From DASZHA01 sp049644325 (GTDB taxonomy: Bacteria; Chloroflexota; Dormibacteria; DASZGP01): a DNA stretch of 13,691 bases. Where the stretch lies: positions 1-13,691 of the forward strand of contig JBARRR010000076.1 of the NCBI GenBank assembly GCA_049644325.1. Direction: 5' to 3'. The translations under genes and the position numbers were made by a program. Under the pieces are notes generated by a model, which did no database searches, was not told the DNA's origin, and was given only the letters and a program-made list of their open reading frames with translations. This document shows, piece after piece, positions 1-6,286 of this stretch (within the stretch, counting starts at the first letter, position 1; the number at the start of each line of letters is the position of its first letter).

Positions 1-1213
1 CGATTATCTCGGCCAAACGGTCGACGTAGCCGCGGCAGTTCTCGGGCAGCTCCTCCCAGCTCTTGGCCTGGTCGATCGGCTCCTGCCAGCCGGGCAGCTC
101 CTCATACACCGGCTCGCAGTGCTTCAGGTGGCTGATATTGCTCATCGGGAAACGATGCAGCTCGCCTCGGAAGAAGTAGCCGGTGCCGACCTTGACGGTC
201 TCGTACTCGCTGAGGACGTCGAGCTTGGTCAGGGCGACCGAGTCGACACCGTTGAGCAGCGTGCTATAGGCAGCGACGGCGCCGTCGAACCAGCCGACCC
301 GGCGAGCGCGGCCGGTGGTGGTGCCGTACTCGGCGCCCCGCTCCCGCATCTGCTCACCTTCCTCACCACCGATCTCGGTCGGCATGGGGCCGTATCCGAC
401 CCGCGTGGTGTAGGCCTTGAAGACCCCGATGGTGGTGTCGACCTCGCGCGGGGGGATGCCCGAGCCGGTAAGGGCGCCGCCCGCCGTCGGGGATGACGAC
501 GTGACGTACGGATAGGTGCCGAAGTCGAGGTCCAGCAAGGCGCCCTGGGCGCCCTCGAGGAGGATCTTCTTGTCCTCGGCGATGGCCTCCTGGACGATGG
601 GGAAGATGTCCGTGATGTAGGGGTTCAGCCGCTCGCCGAGGGCCGCATATTCGTCCATGATCGCGGCCTCGTCGAAGAGGTCGTGGTGGTAGAGGTCGCG
701 CAGGATGTCATTCTTCAGCCGCAGGACGAACTTCAGCTTCTTCTCCATGAAGCGCGGCTTGGTCAGGTCGCCGATGCGGAAGCCGATCCGCCGGATCTTG
801 TCGGAGTAGGCCGGGCCGATGCCACGGTAGGTCGTGCCCAGGCGATCGTCGCCCCTGGCCTCCTCCTCCAGCTGGTCGAAGATCGGGTGGTAGGGCATGA
901 TCATGTGCGCCCGGTCGGAGATGAGCAGGTGGTCGGTGCTGATGCCCTGGTCGTGGAGGGCGTCGATCTCCTGCAGCAGGACCCGCGGGTCGAGCACGGT
1001 GCCGTTGCCGATGACGCACTGGCAGCTGGGGAAGAGGATGCCCGACGGGATCAGGTGGAACTTATGGGTGACGCCGTCATGGACCACGGTGTGGCCGGCG
1101 TTGTTACCGCCCTGGGAGCGGATCACCATGTCTGTGTGGGAGGCGAGGATGTCGATGACCTTGCCCTTGCCCTCGTCGCCCCATTGGCCGCCGACCAGTA
1201 TCGCTGTTGGCAT
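1..1213 (-). CDS. purA: Adenylosuccinate synthetase, C-terminus cut by window edge
   Basis: PurA joins IMP and aspartate using GTP to give adenylosuccinate, the first committed step from IMP to AMP, in the cytoplasm. Reading the complement from the ATG at 1211-1213 gives an uninterrupted frame of about 404 residues to the window edge; the family is usually near 430, so only a short C-terminal tail is missing. The N-terminus carries the GTP-binding and catalytic motif GGQWGDEGKGK (about residues 8-18, with the catalytic Asp), followed by QGGNNAGHTVV with the catalytic His near residue 41. Later come GIGPAYSDK, LLEGAQG, a TSSSPTAGG stretch, AYTTRVGYGPMPTE, GTTTGRARRVGWFD and LTKLDVLS, all family signatures. 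An AAGGA ribosome site (1222-1226) lies 8 bases upstream of the ATG. The gene starts 20 bases after the dnaB stop, so it is probably in the same operon. Confidence 0.98.
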   Translation of the reverse strand, partial: MPTAILVGGQWGDEGKGKVIDILASHTDMVIRSQGGNNAGHTVVHDGVTHKFHLIPSGILFPSCQCVIGNGTVLDPRVLLQEIDALHDQGISTDHLLISDRAHMIMPYHPIFDQLEEEARGDDRLGTTYRGIGPAYSDKIRRIGFRIGDLTKPRFMEKKLKFVLRLKNDILRDLYHHDLFDEAAIMDEYAALGERLNPYITDIFPIVQEAIAEDKKILLEGAQGALLDLDFGTYPYVTSSSPTAGGALTGSGIPPREVDTTIGVFKAYTTRVGYGPMPTEIGGEEGEQMRERGAEYGTTTGRARRVGWFDGAVAAYSTLLNGVDSVALTKLDVLSEYETVKVGTGYFFRGELHRFPMSNISHLKHCEPVYEELPGWQEPIDQAKSWEELPENCRGYVDRLAEII

Positions 1214-1233
1214 TCCTGTCGTCCTTGGCCGGG

Positions 1234-2601
1234 TTAGCCCTGGGGGCCTTGTGGTCCCTGTGGCGACTGGCGGGTGGTGTTGACGAACTTGGTCTGGTCC
1301 TCGAGGAACAGTAGGGGGACTTCGCCGATGGGACCGTTGCGGTGCTTGGCCACGATCAGCTCGGCCTTGTTCCGGTTGACCTCGTCGTTGTGTAGTCCCT
1401 CTCTATAAATAAACATTACAACGTCACTATCCTGCTCAAGCGCGCCACTTTCGCGAAGGTCGGACAGCTGGGGCCGGTGGTCGCCGCGCTGCTCGGAGGC
1501 GCGGTTGAGCTGGCTGAGGGCGATCACGGGAATGTTCAGCTCCCGCGCTAGCGCCTTGAGCGCGCGCGAGATCTCGGAGACCTCCTGGTTGCGGTTCTCG
1601 GCCCGGCCGTTGCCGTACATCAGCTGGATGTAGTCGATCACCACCATGCCGATGTTGTATTTGATCTTCAGCCGCCGCGCCCGGGCTCGCAGCTCCAGGG
1701 CGGTCAACGTCGGCCGGTCGTCGATGTAGATCTGACCCTCGCTCAGGGTGCCCATCGCGTTGGCGATCTTCTGCCAGTCGGTTTCGGACAGTTTGCCGGT
1801 GCGCACCAGCCTTGAGTTGACGTTGGCCTCGGCGCAGAGCAACCGAGACGTGAGGTCGTATCGCGACATCTCCAGTGAGAAGACGGCGACCGGCACCTTC
1901 TCTTTGACGGCGACGTTCTGGGCCATGCAGAGCGCGAGACTGGTCTTCCCGACGCTGGGTCGAGCCGCCAGGATCACCAGCGAGGCAGGCTGGAAACCAC
2001 CGGTCATCTCGTCGAGCTGGTAGTAGCCCGACTTCACCCCGATCGCCGAGTCCGGGTCCTCGTGCAGCTTCTCGATCTGGTCCCAGTACTCGCCCAGCGA
2101 GGTGCTCAGCGGCACCGCGTCATCGCTGGTGCGATCCTGGGCCAGCCGGAAGATCTCCTTCTCGGCGGCGTCCAGCGCGGCGTCCACCTCGAGCGTCGCG
2201 TTCTGCCCCAGCTCCTGGATTCGCGTCGCCGCCAGCAGCAGGCCGCGGCGCACCGCGGTTTCCTCGATGCGCCGCGCGTGGCTCTCGATGTTGGACGGAA
2301 TGCCGGCCGCGGCCTCCAGCGTGGCCAGGTACTCCGGTCCGCCCGCCGGCTCCAACACCCCGTGCTTCTCCAGTTGCGCCCGCACGGTGATGCTGTCGAC
2401 CGGCTCGGTGGCTTTGAAGAGCTCCACCGCAGCCCGAAAGACGTGCCCGTTTCGCGGGTGATAGAAGGACTCCGGCTTGAGCACGTCGGCGACCCGCTCC
2501 ATCGCGTCAGCGCTGACCATGATCGCGCCCAACACCGCCGTCTCGGCGGCGAGGTCCTGCGGCGGTGTGTTGCCCGGCGGGGTCCGGACCTCGACGCTCA
2601 T
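1234..2601 (-). CDS. dnaB: Replicative DNA helicase DnaB
   Basis: DnaB is the hexameric 5'-3' helicase that unwinds DNA at the replication fork and binds DnaG primase through its N-terminal domain. The 455-residue product has the usual family length. The N-terminal domain covers about 15-155 (PQDLAAETAVLGAIM at its start), then a linker and a RecA-like motor domain from about 185. Walker A is ARPSVGKTS (213-221), Walker B is in MVVIDYIQL (319-327), then SQLNR (363-367), DLRESGALEQDSDV (381-394) and the arginine-finger region KHRNGPIG (419-426). There is no intein. The extreme C-terminus is an unusual Pro-Gln-Gly repeat (three PQG units). The segment encoding about residues 391-405 is AT-rich with codons unlike the rest. 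No clear Shine-Dalgarno precedes the ATG; an 8-codon ORF ending in an ATGA overlap with this start may couple translation. It lies 38 bases after rplI. Confidence 0.97.
   Translation of the reverse strand: MSVEVRTPPGNTPPQDLAAETAVLGAIMVSADAMERVADVLKPESFYHPRNGHVFRAAVELFKATEPVDSITVRAQLEKHGVLEPAGGPEYLATLEAAAGIPSNIESHARRIEETAVRRGLLLAATRIQELGQNATLEVDAALDAAEKEIFRLAQDRTSDDAVPLSTSLGEYWDQIEKLHEDPDSAIGVKSGYYQLDEMTGGFQPASLVILAARPSVGKTSLALCMAQNVAVKEKVPVAVFSLEMSRYDLTSRLLCAEANVNSRLVRTGKLSETDWQKIANAMGTLSEGQIYIDDRPTLTALELRARARRLKIKYNIGMVVIDYIQLMYGNGRAENRNQEVSEISRALKALARELNIPVIALSQLNRASEQRGDHRPQLSDLRESGALEQDSDVVMFIYREGLHNDEVNRNKAELIVAKHRNGPIGEVPLLFLEDQTKFVNTTRQSPQGPQGPQG
1392..1430 (-). other. AT-rich rare-codon patch inside dnaB
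   Basis: About 39 bases here are only around one-third GC, within a gene and region that are strongly GC-rich. Read on the coding strand they use ata/agt/gtt/gta/ttt/att/tat/aga/cta-type codons for the segment around VVMFIYREGL, which is itself a conserved DnaB stretch. The protein sequence is normal for the family, so the anomaly is in synonymous codon choice rather than in the product. The cause is unknown; see findings. Confidence 0.75.
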
Positions 2602-2624
2602 CTCAGGCGACCACGCATCGCCAT
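2598..2624 (-). CDS. Possible 8-codon upstream ORF coupled to dnaB
   Basis: In the 38-base gap between rplI and dnaB, an ATG at 2622-2624 opens an 8-residue frame, MAMRGRLR, whose TGA overlaps the dnaB ATG as ATGA. A GGGG run directly precedes its ATG, which is a poor ribosome site. dnaB itself lacks a recognisable Shine-Dalgarno, so termination-reinitiation from this micro-ORF is conceivable. At this length the frame can easily occur by chance; I list it as tentative. Confidence 0.2.
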   Translation of the reverse strand: MAMRGRLR

Positions 2625-2639
2625 CCCCGCGGACGCGCC

Positions 2640-3086
2640 CTACTCGGCTTCGACGTTCAGGTTGACGGACGCGTTAACGCCGTGACCGAGGTCAACATCC
2701 GCGATCCACGAGCCAACGGCCCGAACCGGGTCGGTGAAGCTGATCTTGCGCTTATCGATGGTGATGCCGTACTGCAGCCCGAGGGCATCGGCGACGTCCT
2801 GGTTGGTGATCGATCCGTAGAGCTTGCCGTCCTCGCCCGCCTTGGCGGTGAGGTTGACATAGGCGGCCCCCAGCTGCTGGGCGAGGTCATCGGCCTGGTC
2901 CTTGGCGGCAACGACGCGCCGTTCCGAGGCCGCCTTGGCCCTCTCCACGTGCTCCAGCGCCTTGGGGGTCACGTGGGTCGCCAGCCGGCGGGGGAAGAGG
3001 TAGTTGCGGGCGAACCCGAGGGCGACCTCCTTGACATCGCCGCTCTGGGCCGTGCCCTGGACATCCTTCAAGAACAGAACCTTCAA
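2640..3086 (-). CDS. rplI: 50S ribosomal protein L9
   Basis: L9 is a two-domain protein of the large ribosomal subunit that binds 23S rRNA near the L1 stalk and affects reading-frame maintenance. The 148 residues match the family's usual length. The N-terminal RNA-binding domain MKVLFLKDVQGTAQSGDVKEV followed by GFARNYLFPRRLA is diagnostic. A long charged helix covers about 40-75, then the C-terminal domain with GKLYGSITNQDVADAL and ITIDKRKI. The start is TTG rather than ATG: it gives exactly the family N-terminus MKV and has a strong GGAGG site (3095-3099) 8 bases upstream. TTGA overlaps the stop of the preceding DUF1232-like gene, so the two are likely translationally coupled. rplI is separated here from the usual rpsF-ssb-rpsR cluster. 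Confidence 0.97.
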   Translation of the reverse strand: MKVLFLKDVQGTAQSGDVKEVALGFARNYLFPRRLATHVTPKALEHVERAKAASERRVVAAKDQADDLAQQLGAAYVNLTAKAGEDGKLYGSITNQDVADALGLQYGITIDKRKISFTDPVRAVGSWIADVDLGHGVNASVNLNVEAE

Positions 3087-3439
3087 CTCAGCGTCCTCCG
3101 GGCACGGTACTCCATCGCGGTCGCGCGCGCTTTGGCCAGGTCCTGGTGCCAGAGGCTGTCGCCGCGGGCAATCGCGGCCTCGTGCTCCTCGACCAGCTCG
3201 CTAGGAGCTCGGCTGACGGCGATCCGGATCGCCAGAAGGGTGAGCGCGACCCACTCCATCTGGCCCAGCACGGGAACCGCCTCAGGGATGTTGATGAAGG
3301 GCGTCCAGATCACTCCTAGGGCGAGACCTAGCCCGACCTTCCACCAGCGTGGGGTGCGGGGGTCCCGATAGAGGCAATACACGATCCGCCCGTACTTGGG
3401 CAGAGCCGCGGCCAATCTCAAGACCAGGGCAAATCTCAT
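3083..3439 (-). CDS. DUF1232 (YkvA-like) small membrane protein
   Basis: A 118-residue protein if started at the ATG at 3437-3439. The core resembles DUF1232/YkvA proteins: a basic segment LYRDPRTPRWWKVGLG (about 24-39), then a hydrophobic stretch running into WTPFINIPEAVPVLG (about 45-59), equivalent to the family's SPIDLIPDFIPVLG motif, then a second hydrophobic segment to about 77 and a charged C-terminal tail. The acidic residues usual in the motif (PID, PDF, DD) are replaced here (PFI, PEA, EW), so it is a divergent member. The family's function is not established. A GGAGG (3452-3456) lies 12 bases before this ATG, slightly far. The frame stays open upstream to 3490, but that would read into the terminator-like hairpin, so I prefer the shorter form. 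It is first in an operon with rplI, dnaB and purA and overlaps rplI by 4 bases. Confidence 0.75.
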   Translation of the reverse strand: MRFALVLRLAAALPKYGRIVYCLYRDPRTPRWWKVGLGLALGVIWTPFINIPEAVPVLGQMEWVALTLLAIRIAVSRAPSELVEEHEAAIARGDSLWHQDLAKARATAMEYRARRTLS

Positions 3440-3488
3440 CGAGAAGCGGGACCTCCATGTAATGACGTGGGGAACAACCCCTGGAAAC

Positions 3489-3520
3489 AAAAAACCCCTG
3501 CACCACGGGGGGTGCCGGGG
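3489..3520 (-). terminator. Terminator-like hairpin in operon leader
   Basis: On the minus strand, CCCC and GCACC pair with GGTGC and GGGG around a 6-base loop with one mismatch between the two stem halves (3495-3520), directly followed by six T (3489-3494). This has the form of an intrinsic terminator. It sits between the promoter at 3536-3544 and the first gene of the DUF1232-rplI-dnaB-purA operon, so it may be an attenuator rather than the end of an upstream gene; no minus-strand gene that needs ending is evident upstream. Confidence 0.65.
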
Positions 3521-3535
3521 GAAATTCCTCGGCGA

Positions 3536-3544
3536 ATTATATCA
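3536..3544 (-). promoter_or_regulatory. Extended -10 promoter of the rplI-dnaB-purA operon
   Basis: The minus strand reads TGATATAAT, a perfect extended -10 (TGn plus TATAAT, the hexamer at 3536-3541). No good -35 hexamer is seen 16-18 bases upstream, as is tolerated for extended -10 promoters. The predicted start is an A near 3529, only about 8 bases before the hairpin at 3495-3520. It is the only convincing promoter upstream of the operon in this intergenic region. Confidence 0.6.
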
Positions 3545-3632
3545 GCGGCAAAAGGCGCCACAGCCCTCCCGCCCGGGCTCCGGTGACAGCTGACGTCGGC
3601 ATTTGTGACACGCCCGATTTAACCGTTTTGGA

Positions 3633-3661
3633 TTGACCACCGCTGCGGTGGATGCTACGGT
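3633..3661 (+). promoter_or_regulatory. Leaderless promoter with palindromic spacer
   Basis: TTGACC (3633-3638) and TACGGT (3656-3661) are separated by exactly 17 bases, with TG one base before the -10. Counting from the -10, the expected transcription start is the A of the ATG at 3668, so the mRNA should be leaderless. The spacer region holds a perfect inverted repeat, CCACCGC-T-GCGGTGG (3637-3651), a candidate operator. Confidence 0.6.
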
Positions 3662-3667
3662 CGAAGC

Positions 3668-3856
3668 ATGATCCGCACCGAAGGGACGAATACCGCGGAG
3701 CTCGACGAAGAGGTCTCGGACGCGACCGCGAGCCACCAGCGCCTCCTTGCCATGCTGGTGGAGCGCCAGGAGGTTCGAGTCGATCCTGACCCCAGCCTCA
3801 CCCAAGACGAGAGCGAAGCCTTCGATCAGCTCGAGTCTCGCCTGTTCCGCTTCTGA
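3668..3856 (+). CDS. Small acidic hypothetical protein (62 aa)
   Basis: I do not recognise this protein. It is 62 residues, acidic, with no membrane segment, Cys or obvious signal; TASHQRLLAMLVERQE in the middle and DESEAFDQLESRLFRF at the end both look helical. Support for it being real is contextual: a TTGACC-17-TACGGT promoter is placed so that transcription begins at its ATG, and its TGA overlaps the beginning of the M20 peptidase frame as CTGA, suggesting translational coupling. It might be an accessory or regulatory partner of the peptidase, or mainly a translated leader that delivers ribosomes to it. Confidence 0.55.
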   Translation: MIRTEGTNTAELDEEVSDATASHQRLLAMLVERQEVRVDPDPSLTQDESEAFDQLESRLFRF

Positions 3857-5226
3857 GCAGGGCGTTCGAGTACGCCTCAGACCACCTGGGGCAATCCATC
3901 GAGGAACTCTTCGAGCTCCTCCGCATCCCCAGCATCAGCGCCCTGCCCGACCACGCCGACGACGTCCGCGACGCCGCTGCGGCCACCGCTGGCGCGCTGC
4001 GTAAGGTGGGCATGGAGAACGTCCACCTGGCCCACGCCTCGGCGGGCGGCTCGCCGGTGGTTCGCGGCGACTGGCTGGGGGCGGAGGGCAAGCCCACCCT
4101 GCTTCTCTACGGCCACTACGACGTCCAACCCCCCGACCCGCTGGACGAATGGGAATCTCCGCCCTTCGAGCCGGCGGTCAGGGACGACAAGATCTACGCC
4201 CGCGGCTCCTCCGACAACAAGGGCCAGTTCTTCGCCATCCTCAAGGGACTCGAGGCGGTCATGCAGTCCAGCGGCGCCCTGCCGGTCAACGTGAAGTGGG
4301 CGATCGAGGGCGAGGAGGAGATCAGTGGCAAGGCCCTGGAGCAGTACCTGAAGGAGAACACGGAGGAGATGGCGGGCGACGCCGTCTTCGTGGCCGACAA
4401 CAACTTCCCCGCGCCGGGGCTGCCCGCGGTGCTCACCGGGCTCAGGGGCCTCGTCTATACCGAGATCGAGGCCGTGGGCGCCGCCGCCGACCTGCATTCC
4501 GGCACTTATGGCGGCGCCGCGCCCAACCCCCTCAACGCCCTCGCCTGGGCGCTGGCCGAGCTCAAAGACCGGACCGGGCGGGTGCAGATCCCCGGCTTCT
4601 ATGACAAGGTCATCGACCCCACGGCCGAAGAGATGGAGTCGTGGAAGCGACTTGGCATCGACGAGGACAAGCTCCTGCGGGAGGAGATCGGCAGCGAGTC
4701 GTTCTTCGGCGAGGAGGAGTACGGCGTCCTCCACCGTTCTTACGCGCGGCCCACGCTCGACGTCCACGGCATTCGCGGAGGTTTCGTCGGCGAGGGCCCC
4801 AAGACCGTGATCCCTGCCCGGGCGCTGGCCAAGGTATCGATGCGGCTGGTACCCGACCAGGACCCCGACGAGGTCTATGACGCCTACGTCAAGCGGGTCG
4901 CCGAGCTGCAGTCCCCGGGGGTGAAGTTCACGGTGCGACCGATCAGCCTCGACCCGCCGGTGAAGGCGCCGATGGACGGCCGCGGCGTCCAGGCGGCAGC
5001 CCGCGCCTTCAAGCGTGGCTTCGGGCGCGACCCCGTCTTCGTACGTATGGGCGGCAGCATCCCCGTGATGTCCGCATTCCAATCAGCCCTGGGCGTTGAG
5101 CTGGTGGCCAGCGGTTTCGGACTGCCCGATGACCGACTCCACTCGCCCAACGAGAAGATGGACATCGCCCAGTTCGAGGGCGGGATCAAAACCGCGGCGG
5201 CGTTCGTCGAGGAATACGCCGGCTAG
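3853..5226 (+). CDS. M20 family metallopeptidase (dipeptidase type)
   Basis: A cytoplasmic zinc peptidase or amidohydrolase of the M20 family (dipeptidase/ArgE/DapE/CPG2 group), probably cleaving dipeptides or acylated amino acids. With the start at 3853 it is 457 residues, normal for the dipeptidase branch. Metal and catalytic motifs are present: GHYDVQP (His about 88, Asp about 90), RGSSDNKGQ (bridging Asp about 121), EGEEEISG (catalytic Glu about 154 and neighbour), a DNN Asp near 182, and C-terminal HSPNEKM. The dimerisation domain lies between, with HSGTYGG at its start. Similarity to the family begins before any ATG: AFEYASDHL and ELLRIPSISALPDH are encoded upstream of the first GTG (4006). 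The only start that includes them is CTG at 3853, overlapping the previous gene's stop as CTGA. Its 3' end is 3 bases from the convergent regulator. Confidence 0.9.
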   Translation: MSRAFEYASDHLGQSIEELFELLRIPSISALPDHADDVRDAAAATAGALRKVGMENVHLAHASAGGSPVVRGDWLGAEGKPTLLLYGHYDVQPPDPLDEWESPPFEPAVRDDKIYARGSSDNKGQFFAILKGLEAVMQSSGALPVNVKWAIEGEEEISGKALEQYLKENTEEMAGDAVFVADNNFPAPGLPAVLTGLRGLVYTEIEAVGAAADLHSGTYGGAAPNPLNALAWALAELKDRTGRVQIPGFYDKVIDPTAEEMESWKRLGIDEDKLLREEIGSESFFGEEEYGVLHRSYARPTLDVHGIRGGFVGEGPKTVIPARALAKVSMRLVPDQDPDEVYDAYVKRVAELQSPGVKFTVRPISLDPPVKAPMDGRGVQAAARAFKRGFGRDPVFVRMGGSIPVMSAFQSALGVELVASGFGLPDDRLHSPNEKMDIAQFEGGIKTAAAFVEEYAG

Positions 5227-5229
5227 GAC

Positions 5230-6216
5230 CTAGGAGGCGACGGCGACCTGGTCTGACTCGCAGGCCTTCTGGCAGTCGAAGGCCCGCCGGTAGGCCAGGG
5301 GCGACGTCCGCAGCACCTTCTGGAAGTGGATGCGGAGCATCGCCGCCGATGGGAAGCCGCTCTGGTCGGCGATGCGCTCGACCGAATCGTCTGTGGTCTC
5401 GAGGAGGCGCTGTGCCATCAGTACCCGCTGCCGCATCAGCCACTGGTGCGGCGTGGTCCCGGTCACGTCGCGGAAGCGGCGGGCGAAGGTACGCGGGCTC
5501 ATGTTGGCCTGGGCCGCCATCGCGTCGACCGTCAGCTCCTGGTCGAGGTGCTCCTCCATCCATAAGAGCGTCGCGGCGAAGGGATCCGTGTCAGGGAAGG
5601 CGGGCAGCGGTGTGTTGACGTACTGGGCCTGGCCGCCGTCACGGTGGGGCGGCACCACCATCCGTCGGGCCAGCATGTTGGCGACCTCGGCGCCGTAGTC
5701 CCGGCGCACCAGGTACAGGGAGAGGTCGATCCCGGCGGCGGTACCGGCCGAGGTGAACACCTGCCCGTCATCGATGTAGAGCACGCCCGGGTCGACAGTC
5801 ACGTCGGGGTACATCTCCTGCATCTGCTTGGCCCACATCCAGTGGGTCGTCACCCGGTGGCCGTCGAGGATGCCGGCGGCGGCCAGGGCGAAGGCCCCGG
5901 TGCAGAAGGAGACCATCCGGGCGCCCCGATCGGCGGCCCGGCGCAATCCGGCGAGCATTTCCTCGGGGAGCGGCTGCTCGACCGGGTCCCAGCTGGGAAC
6001 GATGATGGTGTCGGCCTCGTCCAGGTGTATCAGGGTGTGCGAGGTGTTGATCGTAAAGCCGCTGTCCGTCTGGATCGGCGACTGACCGACGGCGCAGACG
6101 ATGAACCGATACCAGGGAACGCCAAACTCCGGGCGTTCGATGCCGAAGACCTCGGCGGCTATCGACAGCTCGAAAGGACTGACATTTTCACCGGCGATCA
6201 CGGCCACAGTGTGCAT
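5230..6216 (-). CDS. GlxA/FtrA-type AraC family transcriptional regulator
   Basis: A 328-residue DNA-binding regulator with a DJ-1/PfpI (class I amidotransferase-like) N-terminal domain and a C-terminal AraC double helix-turn-helix. The N-terminal part (about 1-170) has the nucleophile-elbow motif MVSFCTGAFALA with Cys105, as in GlxA proteins; in this group the domain probably senses a small molecule rather than acting as an enzyme. The HTH region spans about 215-312: LTVDAMAAQANMSPRTFARRF, TGTTPHQWL, then SVERIADQSGFPSAAMLRIHFQKVL and TSPLAYR. The ATG is preceded by TAAATT (6223-6228) at leaderless spacing. It is divergent from the small membrane gene at 6287 across 70 bases, so that gene is a plausible target, and it converges on the M20 peptidase. 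The ligand is unknown. Confidence 0.93.
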   Translation of the reverse strand: MHTVAVIAGENVSPFELSIAAEVFGIERPEFGVPWYRFIVCAVGQSPIQTDSGFTINTSHTLIHLDEADTIIVPSWDPVEQPLPEEMLAGLRRAADRGARMVSFCTGAFALAAAGILDGHRVTTHWMWAKQMQEMYPDVTVDPGVLYIDDGQVFTSAGTAAGIDLSLYLVRRDYGAEVANMLARRMVVPPHRDGGQAQYVNTPLPAFPDTDPFAATLLWMEEHLDQELTVDAMAAQANMSPRTFARRFRDVTGTTPHQWLMRQRVLMAQRLLETTDDSVERIADQSGFPSAAMLRIHFQKVLRTSPLAYRRAFDCQKACESDQVAVAS

Positions 6217-6222
6217 GGCAGT

Positions 6223-6228
6223 AATTTA
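6223..6228 (-). promoter_or_regulatory. -10 box for leaderless GlxA-type regulator mRNA
   Basis: The minus strand reads TAAATT, ending six bases before the A of the regulator's ATG (6216), so transcription is expected to start at that A. No clear -35 hexamer is seen. There is no Shine-Dalgarno, consistent with a leaderless mRNA. Confidence 0.5.
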
Positions 6229-6251
6229 GCACATATTGTCTTTTCTGCCAC

Positions 6252-6280
6252 TTGTTGAGTTCAATCAGGGAGCGCAGAGT
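6252..6280 (+). promoter_or_regulatory. Candidate leaderless promoter for small membrane gene
   Basis: TTGTTG (6252-6257) and CAGAGT (6275-6280) are 17 bases apart, and the -10 ends six bases before the ATG at 6287. The -10 is weak (C in place of the first T). The geometry matches the other leaderless promoters in the window and gives independent support for the 6287 start. Confidence 0.4.
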
Positions 6281-6286
6281 GGGGTC

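Noticed and set aside
683..1283. Long plus-strand open frames opposite purA
   Set aside because: They are antisense to an uninterrupted, clearly conserved PurA frame; their composition (Asp/Val/Gly-rich) is what GC-rich complement frames give.
1395..1430. Internal purA promoter in the AT-rich dnaB patch
   Set aside because: TTGTAA and TATTTA-like hexamers occur on the minus strand, but their spacing is far too short for a -35/-10 pair.
3542..3805. Minus-strand 87-residue frame upstream of the DUF1232 gene
   Set aside because: It runs through the divergent promoters and the 62-residue ORF, lacks a ribosome site and has no recognisable motif.
3877..5082. A 401-residue minus-strand frame opposite the M20 peptidase
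   Set aside because: The sense strand encodes all M20 catalytic motifs; the antisense product has no recognisable motif and typical shadow composition.
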